The position numbers and the translations under genes were made by a program. Source: Macrotrachela quadricornifera (Eukaryota; Rotifera; Eurotatoria; Philodinida; Philodinidae). From it: a stretch of DNA of 64,000 nucleotides. Below the pieces are notes generated by a model. It ran no database searches, was not told where the DNA came from, and saw nothing but the letters and a program-made list of their open reading frames with translations. The first letter of the stretch is position 1, and each line of letters opens with the position of its first letter. Shown one piece after another: positions 12,264 to 22,462 of this stretch. The DNA lies in the NCBI GenBank assembly GCA_022393335.1, contig JAJEKB010020463.1, forward strand, positions 105,285-169,284, in the 5' to 3' direction.

Positions 12264-13798
12264 TAGAATTTTATTATGACTGACTTAAAATGTAATCTTA
12301 CTAATTTGACAATAACATTCTCTGTTTTTTCTCATCTATCTATTTTCTAACAAAAAAAAAAATTTTACTTGACATTCATTTATTTAGAAGAGAAGCAAAT
12401 TCCTCCATTTTGTTTTCTTTTATTGCTTTTCTAGTAATCACCGCATACGTCATATAGTGTGACATCATATTTTTTTATTTGAATAATGAAAGATTAACTA
12501 GATTATAATTGATAAATCTTTTTTCAAAAAACTAGAATGAACAAGAACATTAGCCTGATGAGAAAAAGTAACGACAATGGTTGAAAACATTTATTTAAAA
12601 TAAATGTCATATAAAAGAGAGTTTATTTCTATTTTGACGTAGTTTATTCATGATTTTACATAAATAAATTTGACAATTTTTTGAAGAAGATGTCTAAGAA
12701 TTCGGTTGAAAATATTTTAGTTTTTCTCTAAAAATGTTAATGCAATCTAAACAATTGAGTTATATAATGATCAATGTCTCAATACATACATATTTTTATT
12801 TGTCTTCAAATTTCTCTATTTCACCAAAACAAATGATATGAGGGTAAATCCGTGGGAAGACGACCACTTTTCTGGAAGAAGTTTTTTTTTCCAATTTTTT
12901 TTAGCTTAACAAGTGTATAGTTGTGAGAAAACATGTTTTATGAAAAAAAATTACGGACCAGACTATAACTTTCATGGACTTCTAACTGATTCTTTAGGAA
13001 CAACTATACGTAAATTTCATATATTTCACATTTAATCAATCATTACCATTTTATATTTGAGAAAAACTTTTTTTTCTCTTTCGTTTTCTCTTAATTAGAC
13101 ATATAGTGATTAGAAAAGATGTTTCATAAAAAAAATTACAGACGTTATTAGAACTTTCATGGTCTTATATGGTATTTTTTAGGAACATAAGACATATGCA
13201 AATCTCATATGTTCGTCGAAATTCATGTGATTATATATTTTTACTATCGTATATTCTTTTGAAGCATTCTAAAATGGATCCAAACTAAACTTTCGACGTC
13301 TTTACGTCACGGGATATATACAAATGAAGTCATTGTTTCTGATTTTATCGGCTTAGATGATTAAATATCAGTTACAGTTTGGCTACATCTCGTTTTCTAG
13401 GACATATTGTGTATCATGAATTTTTAATGTTACTGAATAAAAGCAAATAAGCATTTTCGAAGTATATTTTCTTTTTACAAAAGATATTTGCATGTATGAG
13501 ATCTCTTTTTGACCTGTATTATAAATTTTTTTTTGAGTTTGATGTGCGGAACAATTATTTCAATGTAGTAGATTACCTGCAGCTTTAAAATTAAAACTTC
13601 AAAATCAACAACATAATCATCGAGCCTATCGGAAATAAATTGTTTGCTCCAACGAAGGACATCTATAATCACGGAGGTTCATCTGTGATTATCGTGATAT
13701 TGAACAAAACTCATTGCATAGTGATTCATGACGTTCACATGTAATGAATAGTTATTCATTCTATTTTTGTCTATTGTCTCTTCTGTGAAATATTTAAA
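12264..13798. other. Intergenic stretch with a diverged tandem duplication
   Basis: Two adjacent related blocks lie at about 12880-13060 and 13065-13240. Each has a poly-T patch, then a GAAAA.ATGTTT-like word, AAAAAAATTAC(G/A)GAC, ACTTTCATGG and TTTAGGAACA. This looks like an old tandem duplication of about 180 bp. No gene is supported; the open frame at 13475-13672 (-) shows no motif. Confidence 0.45.
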
Positions 13799-15735
13799 AT
13801 GTTTAGAAGAAAATGTTGCCAGTACCTGACGAGACATTCGGGATCTTTTCTAATAGCAAAAGACGAATTCCCTGTGTCTTCACAAATGTGCGAGTTTCTA
13901 CGTACTCGCTACGCAACGGTTCAATTGAACATGCGTTGGTTATGTCCAAGTTGTTACACATTTGAAAGAAAAGCTATGGGGAATTACGAACCAATGGATG
14001 TTTTTGAAAGTTTTAACTCAAAAGATGATGAAACAGATTCGAATGATTCAAATATTGGTAAGGAAACTGTAACAGAAGAAGAAGAAGAAGAATATAATGA
14101 TGATGGTGAAAACGTTGATAAAAATTATAATAGTGATGAATTTATGGATGATGATGATGATAAAACGTCTATGCATAATGAAGAAGAGAATTTCTACGAT
14201 CGTGAACATCAACAGAATCAAGCGAAGGAAAAATTATCAAATATCTTTCTAATGTTGAACATACCTTCAATTCATGACAAGTAAGCTCGTGCACTTGATC
14301 TAGCTTATTATATTAATACTTTTTTTCTGATAGGTCGGTTGTGCATCCCATCCGACAAAAAGTGGATGAAGTGTATAGAATACTCCATGGATTATGTGAT
14401 GTACTCGAAGGAAAACAAAGCGATTCGAACGATCCAAATCCTCACAGACTTCGGATTTGTGAATCGAATGAATTTCTTAGTGGATTGAAAATGTTGTATA
14501 AAGACAGCAATGAGAACGAACAAATTCGTTTGATGACGATTGCTCCAGAAAAATGGGGCCGAGAGCGAATTCCAAAATGATAGGTTTTTTAGCTCTTCCA
14601 TGTGGTTTGGACTGAATCTCTTAAAAACGCAATTTTGCAATAAAATATTTCATCCGTTAGGTTTCAATCAAAACCAAATCAAGCTCGTCGATCACTTGTT
14701 CTTCGACACACTGATGGTGTTCTTGCTTTTCCTCAGTCTTCTCGAGGTAATTTATCAATACCGAATGAAACGCACGCTACTGTCATCGAGTTCTACAATG
14801 AAGATGGTGTCAGTCGAAACTCATCAAATTCGAAGGATACATTTCAAATCAATAAGACGCCAGTACCTATTCGTTTTATGGAAATGACTATTCTCGATGC
14901 GTATCGTTTATTTGACGAACGTTATCCTGGTGTTGCTAGTCGATCGACTTTTTATTCACTTAAACCTCGAGAAGTCAGGATTATCTCACCACACGAGACG
15001 TGCATGTGTATATATCATGAGAACATGGATCTCTTAATGAAGGTTTGTGTGTGTCAGAGTCTAATTTACGTTAATTCGAAATTTCTTATAGGCTTGGAAC
15101 AATTACTACCTGGAGGTTCCGAAAAAGGTCTTAATAACAACAGATCAAAAGTTCAACATGAAAGATCTTATAACTCGTATGGTTTGCGCTGCCGAAACGG
15201 AAGAATGCTACACCGGTGAATGTGAACACTGTCCATCAAAACGACTCATGGCTATTCTCACCGAAAACATTGATGTTGATCTCGATGACAACTGTTCATG
15301 GGCTATTTGAGAGAAAGCAAACAACAAATTCGACTTGCAACAGATGAATAGTTCTATTGATTCTCTTCTCACTGAAATCGAAGAACAGTGGCCTATGTTT
15401 CTCCTTCATACATATTGCAATCGACAGCAACGTGGTCATATCAAAGAGCTTCGTTTACAATCATCGGATAAAACTTTCGTTGTAGTTCAGATCGATTTTT
15501 CGATGAACTATAATCTTATTCGTCAGCCTAAAGTACAACAAGGGTTTTTTAGTCAGCATCAAGCGAGCCTTTTCACTGCGCATTTAACAATTGGACCTCA
15601 ACATCGAAGCTTAGCAATCATCAGCGATTGCATGGATCGTATGACAACTTTCGTTTATTGCGCTCAAAAAATCATAGTTACTTTTATAAAAACAGAATTT
15701 TCCGTCAGTGACAAAGATTAATTATTTGAGGTAAG
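13799..15735 (+). pseudogene. Broken transposase-like gene (uncharacterised animal transposon-type family)
   Basis: Exon 1 (13799-14280) encodes a Cys-rich start (RKCCQ ... WLCPSCYTFERK) that may bind zinc, then a Glu/Asp-rich stretch. A 53-bp intron (14281-14333) joins in phase to a segment ending EKWGRERIPK. Downstream blocks include IPNETHATVIEFYNEDGVSR, CMCIYHENMDLLMK, a probable 49-bp intron (about 15043-15091), ECEHCPSKRLM and QIDFSMNYNLIRQ followed by ISDCMDRMTTFVYCAQK. From memory these resemble a family of uncharacterised, probably DDE-type, transposase-like proteins in invertebrates; the acidic residues in QIDF and ISDC would be candidates for the catalytic site. Lesions: TGA TAG at 14578-14583, loss of frame at about 14580-14700, in-frame TGA at 15308 where Trp is expected, and a shift at a T run near 15698. 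It ends at a donor-like GGTAAGTG near 15731. Not functional as read. Confidence 0.65.
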
Positions 15736-16316
15736 TGATATTTAAGTGAAGAAAAAGTGTCGCAGTGGCAATCTCAGACCTAAGGTTTCTATTTGTTGGC
15801 ATAATCACGACACATGAAAGCTAACATATAGCCGCGCACATTACCAGGATTATTAACGTGCTGTTTTTTCATGAGAAAAAATTCAAGATAATAGTATCTT
15901 TGAAAAACAAGAAGAAATGTAGCGTTTCCGTTGCAAAATCAAACATAAATGAAATATTTATTTAATCAAAACAAAATGTAAACAAGATGATAGTTTACAT
16001 CATAGAGGAAATAATAAAAATGTATCATTGCCTTTTACAAATATAAAAATGAAAGTTAAAGTTAAACAGAGTAGAACACATGATTTACTTCTAAAATATA
16101 ATGCCAAGAACAGCAAAAGATGTATCATGGCATTAGTCTGTTTTTCCTAGCTCCTTACTCTGAGAGTTTTCATTTTGAATTTAAATTTCTATGCGAGAAT
16201 TTTTTTCAAATCTGATGGAAAATAATTCCTTTATCAATGTGACACATTCCTTGACAAACTCTATAAAGAAGTAGCTTTTATTCGATCTTTTTTGTTTCAA
16301 AGGTTCAAGATGATAC
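15736..16316. other. Gene-free stretch
   Basis: No reading frame, RNA gene or repeat with a recognised partner was seen in this interval. Confidence 0.4.
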
Positions 16317-16860
16317 TTAGGTGTAACCTAAAGTCCTGAGTCCAGTTAAAAGTCCCTACCGAATAAGAAGGCCTATTCGAAGTTGAAAAACCAAATATAC
16401 CATTTTGTAGAGCAAATCAAGACGTGTCGAATGCCATATATTAAATTTGATTTTTGTAAGACTTTAGTGAAACTATAGTCAAATTACTAGTAGACGACCA
16501 TGTATTCAAAAAGTTCTAGTACATACAAAGACGATCGGAGATGCCAAGTATATCAATAAGTATCTCGTGGGAAACTCTACAAAATTGTATATAAAAATAT
16601 TTTCCTAGAAATACCTTTCAATGACATCAAGATCCGTAATGATCAATAACTGATGCTACTAATTTTGAGTACATGACCGTCTACTAGTAAATTGACTATA
16701 GTTCCACTAAAGTCTTACGAAAATCAGATTTAATATATGCCATTCGACGCGCCTCGACTTGTTCTACTAAATAGTACATTTGATTTCTCAGTCTTGAATA
16801 GTTCTTCTTATTCGACAGAATACCTTTAAAGTTGGGATCAGGACTATTGGTTAAACCTAA
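16317..16860. repeat. 540-bp foldback element
   Basis: TTAGGTGTAACC at 16317 is inverted as GGTTAAACCTAA at 16849-16860. The inner arms also pair: AAGTCCTGAGTCC with GGGATCAGGACT, GTCGAATGCCATATATTAAA with TTTAATATATGCCATTCGAC, and AAGACTTTAGTGAAACTATA with TATAGTTCCACTAAAGTCTT. The centre is near 16590. No coding capacity; probably a MITE/foldback element. Confidence 0.75.
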
Positions 16861-16969
16861 TTATCTATATTTGCTGAGAAGAACCAGCTAGAGTGGTTTT
16901 CCGTTTGCCTGCTCTAATTCTTTGGTTCACAGCCCTTTATTCATTATTTAGAGCAATCTTCTAGGGTTC

Positions 16970-17000
16970 TCCTCACCCTCACCCTCACCCTCAACTTTTA
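16970..17000. repeat. Short CCCTCA tandem run
   Basis: CCTCACCCTCACCCTCACCC at about 16974-16993 is three to four copies of CCCTCA (TGAGGG on the other strand). It is too short to be more than a simple repeat, although its G-rich strand resembles telomere-type sequence. Confidence 0.5.
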
Positions 17001-17057
17001 TTTATCAAAATGAATGTTGAATTGTATTTTAATAGAATAAAATAGACATTTAATTAT

Positions 17058-18002
17058 TTATAGAAAAAAAAGAGGAAAAACAATTATTAATATAAAAATA
17101 TTTAATGAAACAGAAAATTGTATTGATTTCTTTGATTTATTGCTAGTACAAGTATTTGTTATAGTATGAGTATTGGTGCAAGGTGATTCTCGTCGACATA
17201 ATGCTTCACATAATGTACAATCTACATTTGTAGTAATCTCATAAGATGAACATCCATTCGTTTCACAACATTGACATTGACAACGTGTGTTTCCACTGGA
17301 TTGATCTATACATGTACCATTGGTTTGACCTAAATCAGCTAGTGATGGACAAATCGATAGATATTCATTTTGACATGCTTCTGTACAAGCCAATGACGAA
17401 CATTGAGATGCTATAGCAATACCTACATCAATATTTGGTGTACAGCCAGGTCCAGATTGACAACATTTGCATGAACACATGTTATTTAACCAACGATCAG
17501 TAGTTGTACTAACGGTTGTTATCGATATTGCTGTCGTCGTCATCGTCGTCATTGTTGTTGTTATTGTTGTTGTAATAGGACCAATACATGTACCAATTGT
17601 TTGTCCATTATGATCTGATACACATTGGCCTGGATGTTGTTGAGAACATGAGATACTACATGCACTTGATTCGCATAAATAAGCTGTGCTATAACCGACA
17701 AAGAACGGTGTGCATGTAGCAGAACCTGTATTACAACAATTACACTGGCAATTGAATAATGGACTACTAGTGGATATATTCGAGGAACATTGCGGTACAA
17801 CTTGACCATTAGGATAGGCTGTTTGACATTGAGAATATAACGTACGACAAGATATCAAGCATGCTTCTGTCGTGCAATTCGGCATGTACAAGACACCAAC
17901 TGAAGTGGGAGTGCAAGATTGACTAATACAGCATGAACATGAACATAAATCCTGTTGAGCTCGAACATAGTTTATTAGTAATAAAATAATCAATGAATAC
18001 AT
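17058..18002 (-). CDS. Secreted or surface cysteine-rich protein with four repeats
   Basis: A single exon of 314 residues. Residues 1-16 are a signal peptide (MYSLIILLLINYVRAQ). Four Cys-rich repeats follow, each opening with a C-x-C-x-C-C core (CSCSCC, CQCNCC, CSCKCC, CQCQCC). The first three then have CTP, a C...AC...C stretch and a closing Cys; the fourth is shorter. A Thr/Met-rich linker (ITTTITTTMTTMTTT-like) separates repeats 2 and 3. The C-terminus (about 293-314) is a hydrophobic tail ending in FFL after a small-residue region, consistent with a GPI-anchor signal or a membrane anchor. The spacing matches no domain that can be named with certainty. Likely extracellular and disulphide-bonded; the function is unknown. 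A TATA-like stretch (TATATATA) precedes the start at about 18020-18030 on the minus strand. Confidence 0.85.
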   Translation of the reverse strand: MYSLIILLLINYVRAQQDLCSCSCCISQSCTPTSVGVLYMPNCTTEACLISCRTLYSQCQTAYPNGQVVPQCSSNISTSSPLFNCQCNCCNTGSATCTPFFVGYSTAYLCESSACSISCSQQHPGQCVSDHNGQTIGTCIGPITTTITTTMTTMTTTAISITTVSTTTDRWLNNMCSCKCCQSGPGCTPNIDVGIAIASQCSSLACTEACQNEYLSICPSLADLGQTNGTCIDQSSGNTRCQCQCCETNGCSSYEITTNVDCTLCEALCRRESPCTNTHTITNTCTSNKSKKSIQFSVSLNIFILIIVFPLFFL

Positions 18003-18763
18003 TCTATTTTACTTTTGACGACTATATATATACACTTTAATTTATAGATGACTATTTTATACACGAGACCAATGTAAAAGAAAAAAGATAAGAGTTATAT
18101 ATTTGCTTAACATAAGGCAAGAGAACGAGCAAAAAAAAATTATTTCAACGTTATATTTCATTGCCGACTTGTTCTTCGACGTAAATAAGAGAGCATTTAT
18201 ATATTTATCATACGAGATTAATACATGTGCTAGAGATGAAGCATTGTTTTTTATTGATCCTATAAAAGTTGTCACTTTTTACAATGAAGTATTGAATGAG
18301 TATCAGTACTTTAGTTTCTATCAAATATTTAAAGTAAGATTCTTCTAAATCATGGTTTTTAGTGACTATTTAAATGAACGACTCAAATAATTCAATATAT
18401 TTTATTTGACTATAAGACTATTAATCTAGAAAAATGCAATAATCTACAATCTCCGTTATATAAAAGAATCATAAGGAATTATTTGTTTCATATAGCTTTG
18501 AGCATTCCATACTTACAAGCTGCGTTTCATGTTATACTATAAATGATGCAGTATAGCTTGATAAGCCAGAATTTTGGGATGGGTGAGGATCTCAGCTTCG
18601 GATAAATTTTCGATCCTTCTTAGAAATATGAATCTTTTATATTAATCTAATATAAAATTAATTATTTTTTTTATGGTGACTTTTCCCTAAATATACAAGT
18701 TAAAGTAACAAATAAAAAAATTTAAAAGTCTTCAATTTTATATTTATTGAGATAACAAAAATA
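18003..18763. other. Gene-free stretch upstream of the Cys-rich gene
   Basis: Overlapping open frames on both strands at 18057-18348 have no motif and are probably chance. No repeat partner was found. Confidence 0.35.
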
Positions 18764-18767
18764 AATA

Positions 18768-19607
18768 CTTCGGACGTACCAAAAGTTCTGATCACGACGT
18801 TACTGGAGCATATAATAAGGTTCGAGAAACTTTCTTTCTATATTTTTTTTTATGCTATTTATTCATGTTTTAACTGATATGATTATAATAAATTTTGGAT
18901 AAAACGTTTTTCTTCGTTATGATTTGTGCGTGGTCATAGTATTAGATCACAAAGAATGAAGCAGGTTAGTGTTCAATATTCAATAAGATGCAGCGTGAAA
19001 ATCTCTACAATTTATGTAAGGCTACTTATTTTATAGTTCCACTTTTGTTTCCAAAACGGACAAAATTCTGCACGATCGGATTTTGATCATGCGGATTAAA
19101 TAATGTTTCTGACACACGATGAATACATTATTATTATTTCATCATTTCATCATCTGATGTGCTTTATTAAAAGAAAAGAAAATACACCGCAAGATACAGC
19201 ATGAATACCTCTACAATCTTCAAAGTAAAATTTATTGTAATAGTTTAAAAATAAAAAATAAAATTCTGTGCGAACAATTTTTTCAGCGACGAAATTTTAT
19301 CTCTCTCAACTTTGTCCATTTTGGAAACAAAAAGTGGAACTATAAAATAAGTGGCCTTACGTAAATTGTAGAGATTTTCACACTGCATCTCATTGGATAT
19401 TGAACATTAATCTGCTTTATTCTTTATGATCTAGTACTATGACCACACACAAATGTTAAGGAAGAAACATTTTATCCAAAATGTATTATCATCATATTAG
19501 TTAAAGTATGATCAAATAGCATAGAAAAATAATATAAAAAGAAAGTTTCTCGAAGCTCATTAGATGTTCCAGCAACATTGTGATCGGAACTTTTAGTGCG
19601 TCCAAAG
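18768..19607. mobile_element. 840-bp palindromic element flanked by TA (mariner-like MITE)
   Basis: The left end CTTCGGACGTACCAAAAGTT (18768) pairs with the right end, which reads CTTTGGACGCACTAAAAGTT on the other strand (ending 19607). TA lies directly outside both ends. The arms continue: GAGAAACTTTCTTTC with GAAAGAAAGTTTCTC, GGTCATAGTATTAGATCA with TGATCTAGTACTATGACC, and TATTTTATAGTTCCACTTTT with AAAAGTGGAACTATAAAATA. The centre is about 19190. TA target use suggests a Tc1/mariner-type mobiliser. No transposase frame is present. Confidence 0.75.
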
Positions 19608-21680
19608 TATTCATAAGATGAGAATGTGTTGGCCAGTATTTAGAACTTAGATTTCAGATCGGAGTGTATCAACTCATTGTGGAAAATTTGCAGGGTTTTC
19701 ATAATACAAAAGTCATGTTGCTATTAAGTCTACAAAACTTTCGTAACTACGCGTCAGCAGATGTCGTCCATTCGCAACAACTATAATGTACATAAACGCT
19801 CTAAATATGTGGCACTATTCTGTATATTAATCATTTACAATACTGTCACTCCTAAACATTTACTTTTTCAACATTGTCTAGGTGATTGTACAACTATTTC
19901 GATATTATTTTGATTTTTGACTCGTTCAATCTCCTCATTCGTTGTATTTTTCTTGTTTGCTGTTAATTTTGATCATCATTAGGGAATAAATTCAGAAAAA
20001 AAAGATTAAAGCATGCTTATATTTGTCTTTTAATTCTTTCTTTGTGCTTTTGTAATACTTTTGTCATATTTTCAAATAAAATGTTGGCCTCAATACAAAA
20101 GATTGGTAAAATTATGTTACGAAACTTTTGTTATAAGCATCTGATTAGAGATCACACTAACTATTTTGATGTTACAATAGCCATGTAAGAGTGGTATGAA
20201 AGCCTTATAAGATCAAAACGAAAACTCGGTTTTTTATGATTTATGCAGTTTATCTTGTTATGAAAGTCATGTAAACAGCAGGGCTTTTGTAATGTATCGT
20301 AACGAGTTGATACCTTTCTTTTCAGATAAAATTTAACCATTGTCAGTGATAAACTCTCAGGGTCATACTTCTTGCCTATTGATATCATAGAAATTGTTAA
20401 GAGTGAGCGTAATAAGCATCGGCATCCAAAAAAATTTTTAGGAGTCGGCGAAGATCGATCGGTTGGTCTGGTTTCAGCTATGACTCAGATTTATACGTCA
20501 CGTAATTTTTATACTTGTCTTGGCACAGTTCTCCGAAATGAACATTTATCGTTGGGTTACAAAATAAAATGGTATTGATTCATTTTTCTGAGCAAAATAT
20601 ATTTGCGAAGTCAACAGGACGAATCATTGTCATGAAGCGATATATTGTAGAACAACATACTGCTAGCATTTCTCATATATGATTTCAAAAAAAAGTATTA
20701 TTTCGTTTTCATATGAGAAAATTGCAAAATTAAAATATAATACACATATGTATACAAATATCAGTGGATATTTTTCCATCATATCAACACGAACCGTGAC
20801 GAAAAGTAAGAAGAAAGAGGAAGAAAATTGAAAATAACATTATATATGCAAGGACGAAGGCATACGTGCAACAAACTGTCTCATTGAAGAAAATGTTATG
20901 CTTCATTGATTCCGTCAAATAAAGTAAGTTGGAAAAAATCCACTAATTCATCGACGATATATACACAGCAAAAACCGCTTGCGAGCATACGAAAAAACAG
21001 CTCATACACCTCAAATCTTTTACCACGTAAGTATATTTAATTTACAATATTATCAGACTAGTGACAAATTTACAATTGAATGTTAAGAATGGTTATAAAC
21101 AACCAGAACGAGAATACATGAAAATAAGAGATTTTAATATTCACCGAGGACCCATGTAAAACAATTAGAGATATAATCGGATTGAAATCGATTATAATCA
21201 AAACAATTCAAAAACATCAAAATCTGATTGATTCTTCCTGTTATTTTTTGATTATGATCGATTAAAAATTCATAAAAAAAGCTGAAAATAATCGATATTT
21301 TTTCAGATTGAATGGCAAAATCTTTAAACAATTTTCTTTGGCTCGCATCTATATAATTAAATTATTTCATCTTTTTTTCATCGATCATAAGCAGAAATAA
21401 TATGAATAATAGATGAAAATTTGGTTTTTTGGATTATTTTTGACCATTAGCGATTTTACTCTGATTATTTGCTTAATATTTTTTATATGGATAAGGTCGA
21501 AAAGGTTCCGATTGAAAATGCTCGGTATATGCAACTGATAGTCTTGATTGAAGTGGCTCTTACATATAAAATAATCTTATCACAAACCAAGTCACAGAGA
21601 ATAACGTTCTAAACCCCTATATTTCACTTAGAATTATAAAAAGATCAATAACACATAGAGAATATCTCAAACATCAAGTT
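19608..21680. other. Gene-free stretch
   Basis: Short open frames at 20161-20388 (-), 20372-20578 (+) and 21134-21331 (-) carry no recognisable motif. Nothing else was assigned. Confidence 0.35.
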
Positions 21681-21703
21681 ATTAAAGAACATGTCTCACT
21701 GGA

Positions 21704-21931
21704 GTGTGGCCATTAATGTGGATATTTATTTTACTAACATTCTTATTGATGGCCACACTCATACTTATAACTGGTCAGATTTTATTTAGACCGACCAATA
21801 GCCAACCAGTCACAATTCTTAACTTCACCGGCGAAAAATCGGTGCATTTCGTACATCAATTGATCAATCAGTACTTTCGAGAAACAGCCTATTACTTTAG
21901 TTTGACGAAGATATATAATGTCAACGCGTAA
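21704..21931 (+). CDS. Possible small single-pass membrane protein (unrecognised)
   Basis: A 75-residue frame starts with a strong hydrophobic stretch (WPLMWIFILLTFLLMATLIL, about residues 2-21), then a short extracellular or lumenal-type segment containing VTILNFTGEK and an N-glycosylation-like NFT. It could be the first exon of a larger type II membrane protein whose later exons were not recognised, or chance. An upstream ATG at 21691 reads in a different frame. Low confidence. Confidence 0.25.
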   Translation: MWPLMWIFILLTFLLMATLILITGQILFRPTNSQPVTILNFTGEKSVHFVHQLINQYFRETAYYFSLTKIYNVNA

Positions 21932-22062
21932 TTGTTTGAAAGTTTCTGATAGTAACATCTCCTATTTTAATTTGCCATGCTTGATATGTCAACATTAAGA
22001 ATGAACAAAGGTTTCTTTTTGAAAATTGTCAGTAGTGTAGAAATCGTTAATTCGATTCGACT

Positions 22063-22137
22063 ATTTAACTTTTCATTCAACTATTAAATTCAACTATTCA
22101 ACCATTCAACTATTCGAGTATTCGGCTATTCAACTAT
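22063..22137. repeat. Degenerate (TATTCAAC)n tandem repeat
   Basis: About nine imperfect 8-9 bp units of the type CTATTCAA/CCATTCAA lie in tandem. This is simple sequence upstream of the ART-TPR gene. Confidence 0.6.
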
Positions 22138-22462
22138 CACTATATGATAGATTAAGGATGCTACTGTAGAGTGCTGTCTACATGATGCTAGAAGTAATCG
22201 AAATAATGAGGATGTTGCCTGCAGGAATCTAAGAATAATTCAAGGAGAAAGGATGCCGCCTGTTGTATTTTGCAGCAATCTACAGATAGCGGCTCCTTGA
22301 CAACCTCACCCTCGAAAGGATGTAGTCTAAACGGCTTAAACATCTAAATGCGTTTCCTCGTCAGTATGTTCATATACATAGATGATGTGAACTCTCTTTG
22401 TCCAAATAACAACCAACTATACATAGTTTTACATAGGTAATTAACAAATCATTCAGCGGATT

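Noticed and set aside
16970..17000. CCCTCA run as an internal telomere tract
   Set aside because: Only three to four units, and the repeat differs from the TGTGGG-type unit I associate with bdelloid telomeres. Treated as simple sequence.
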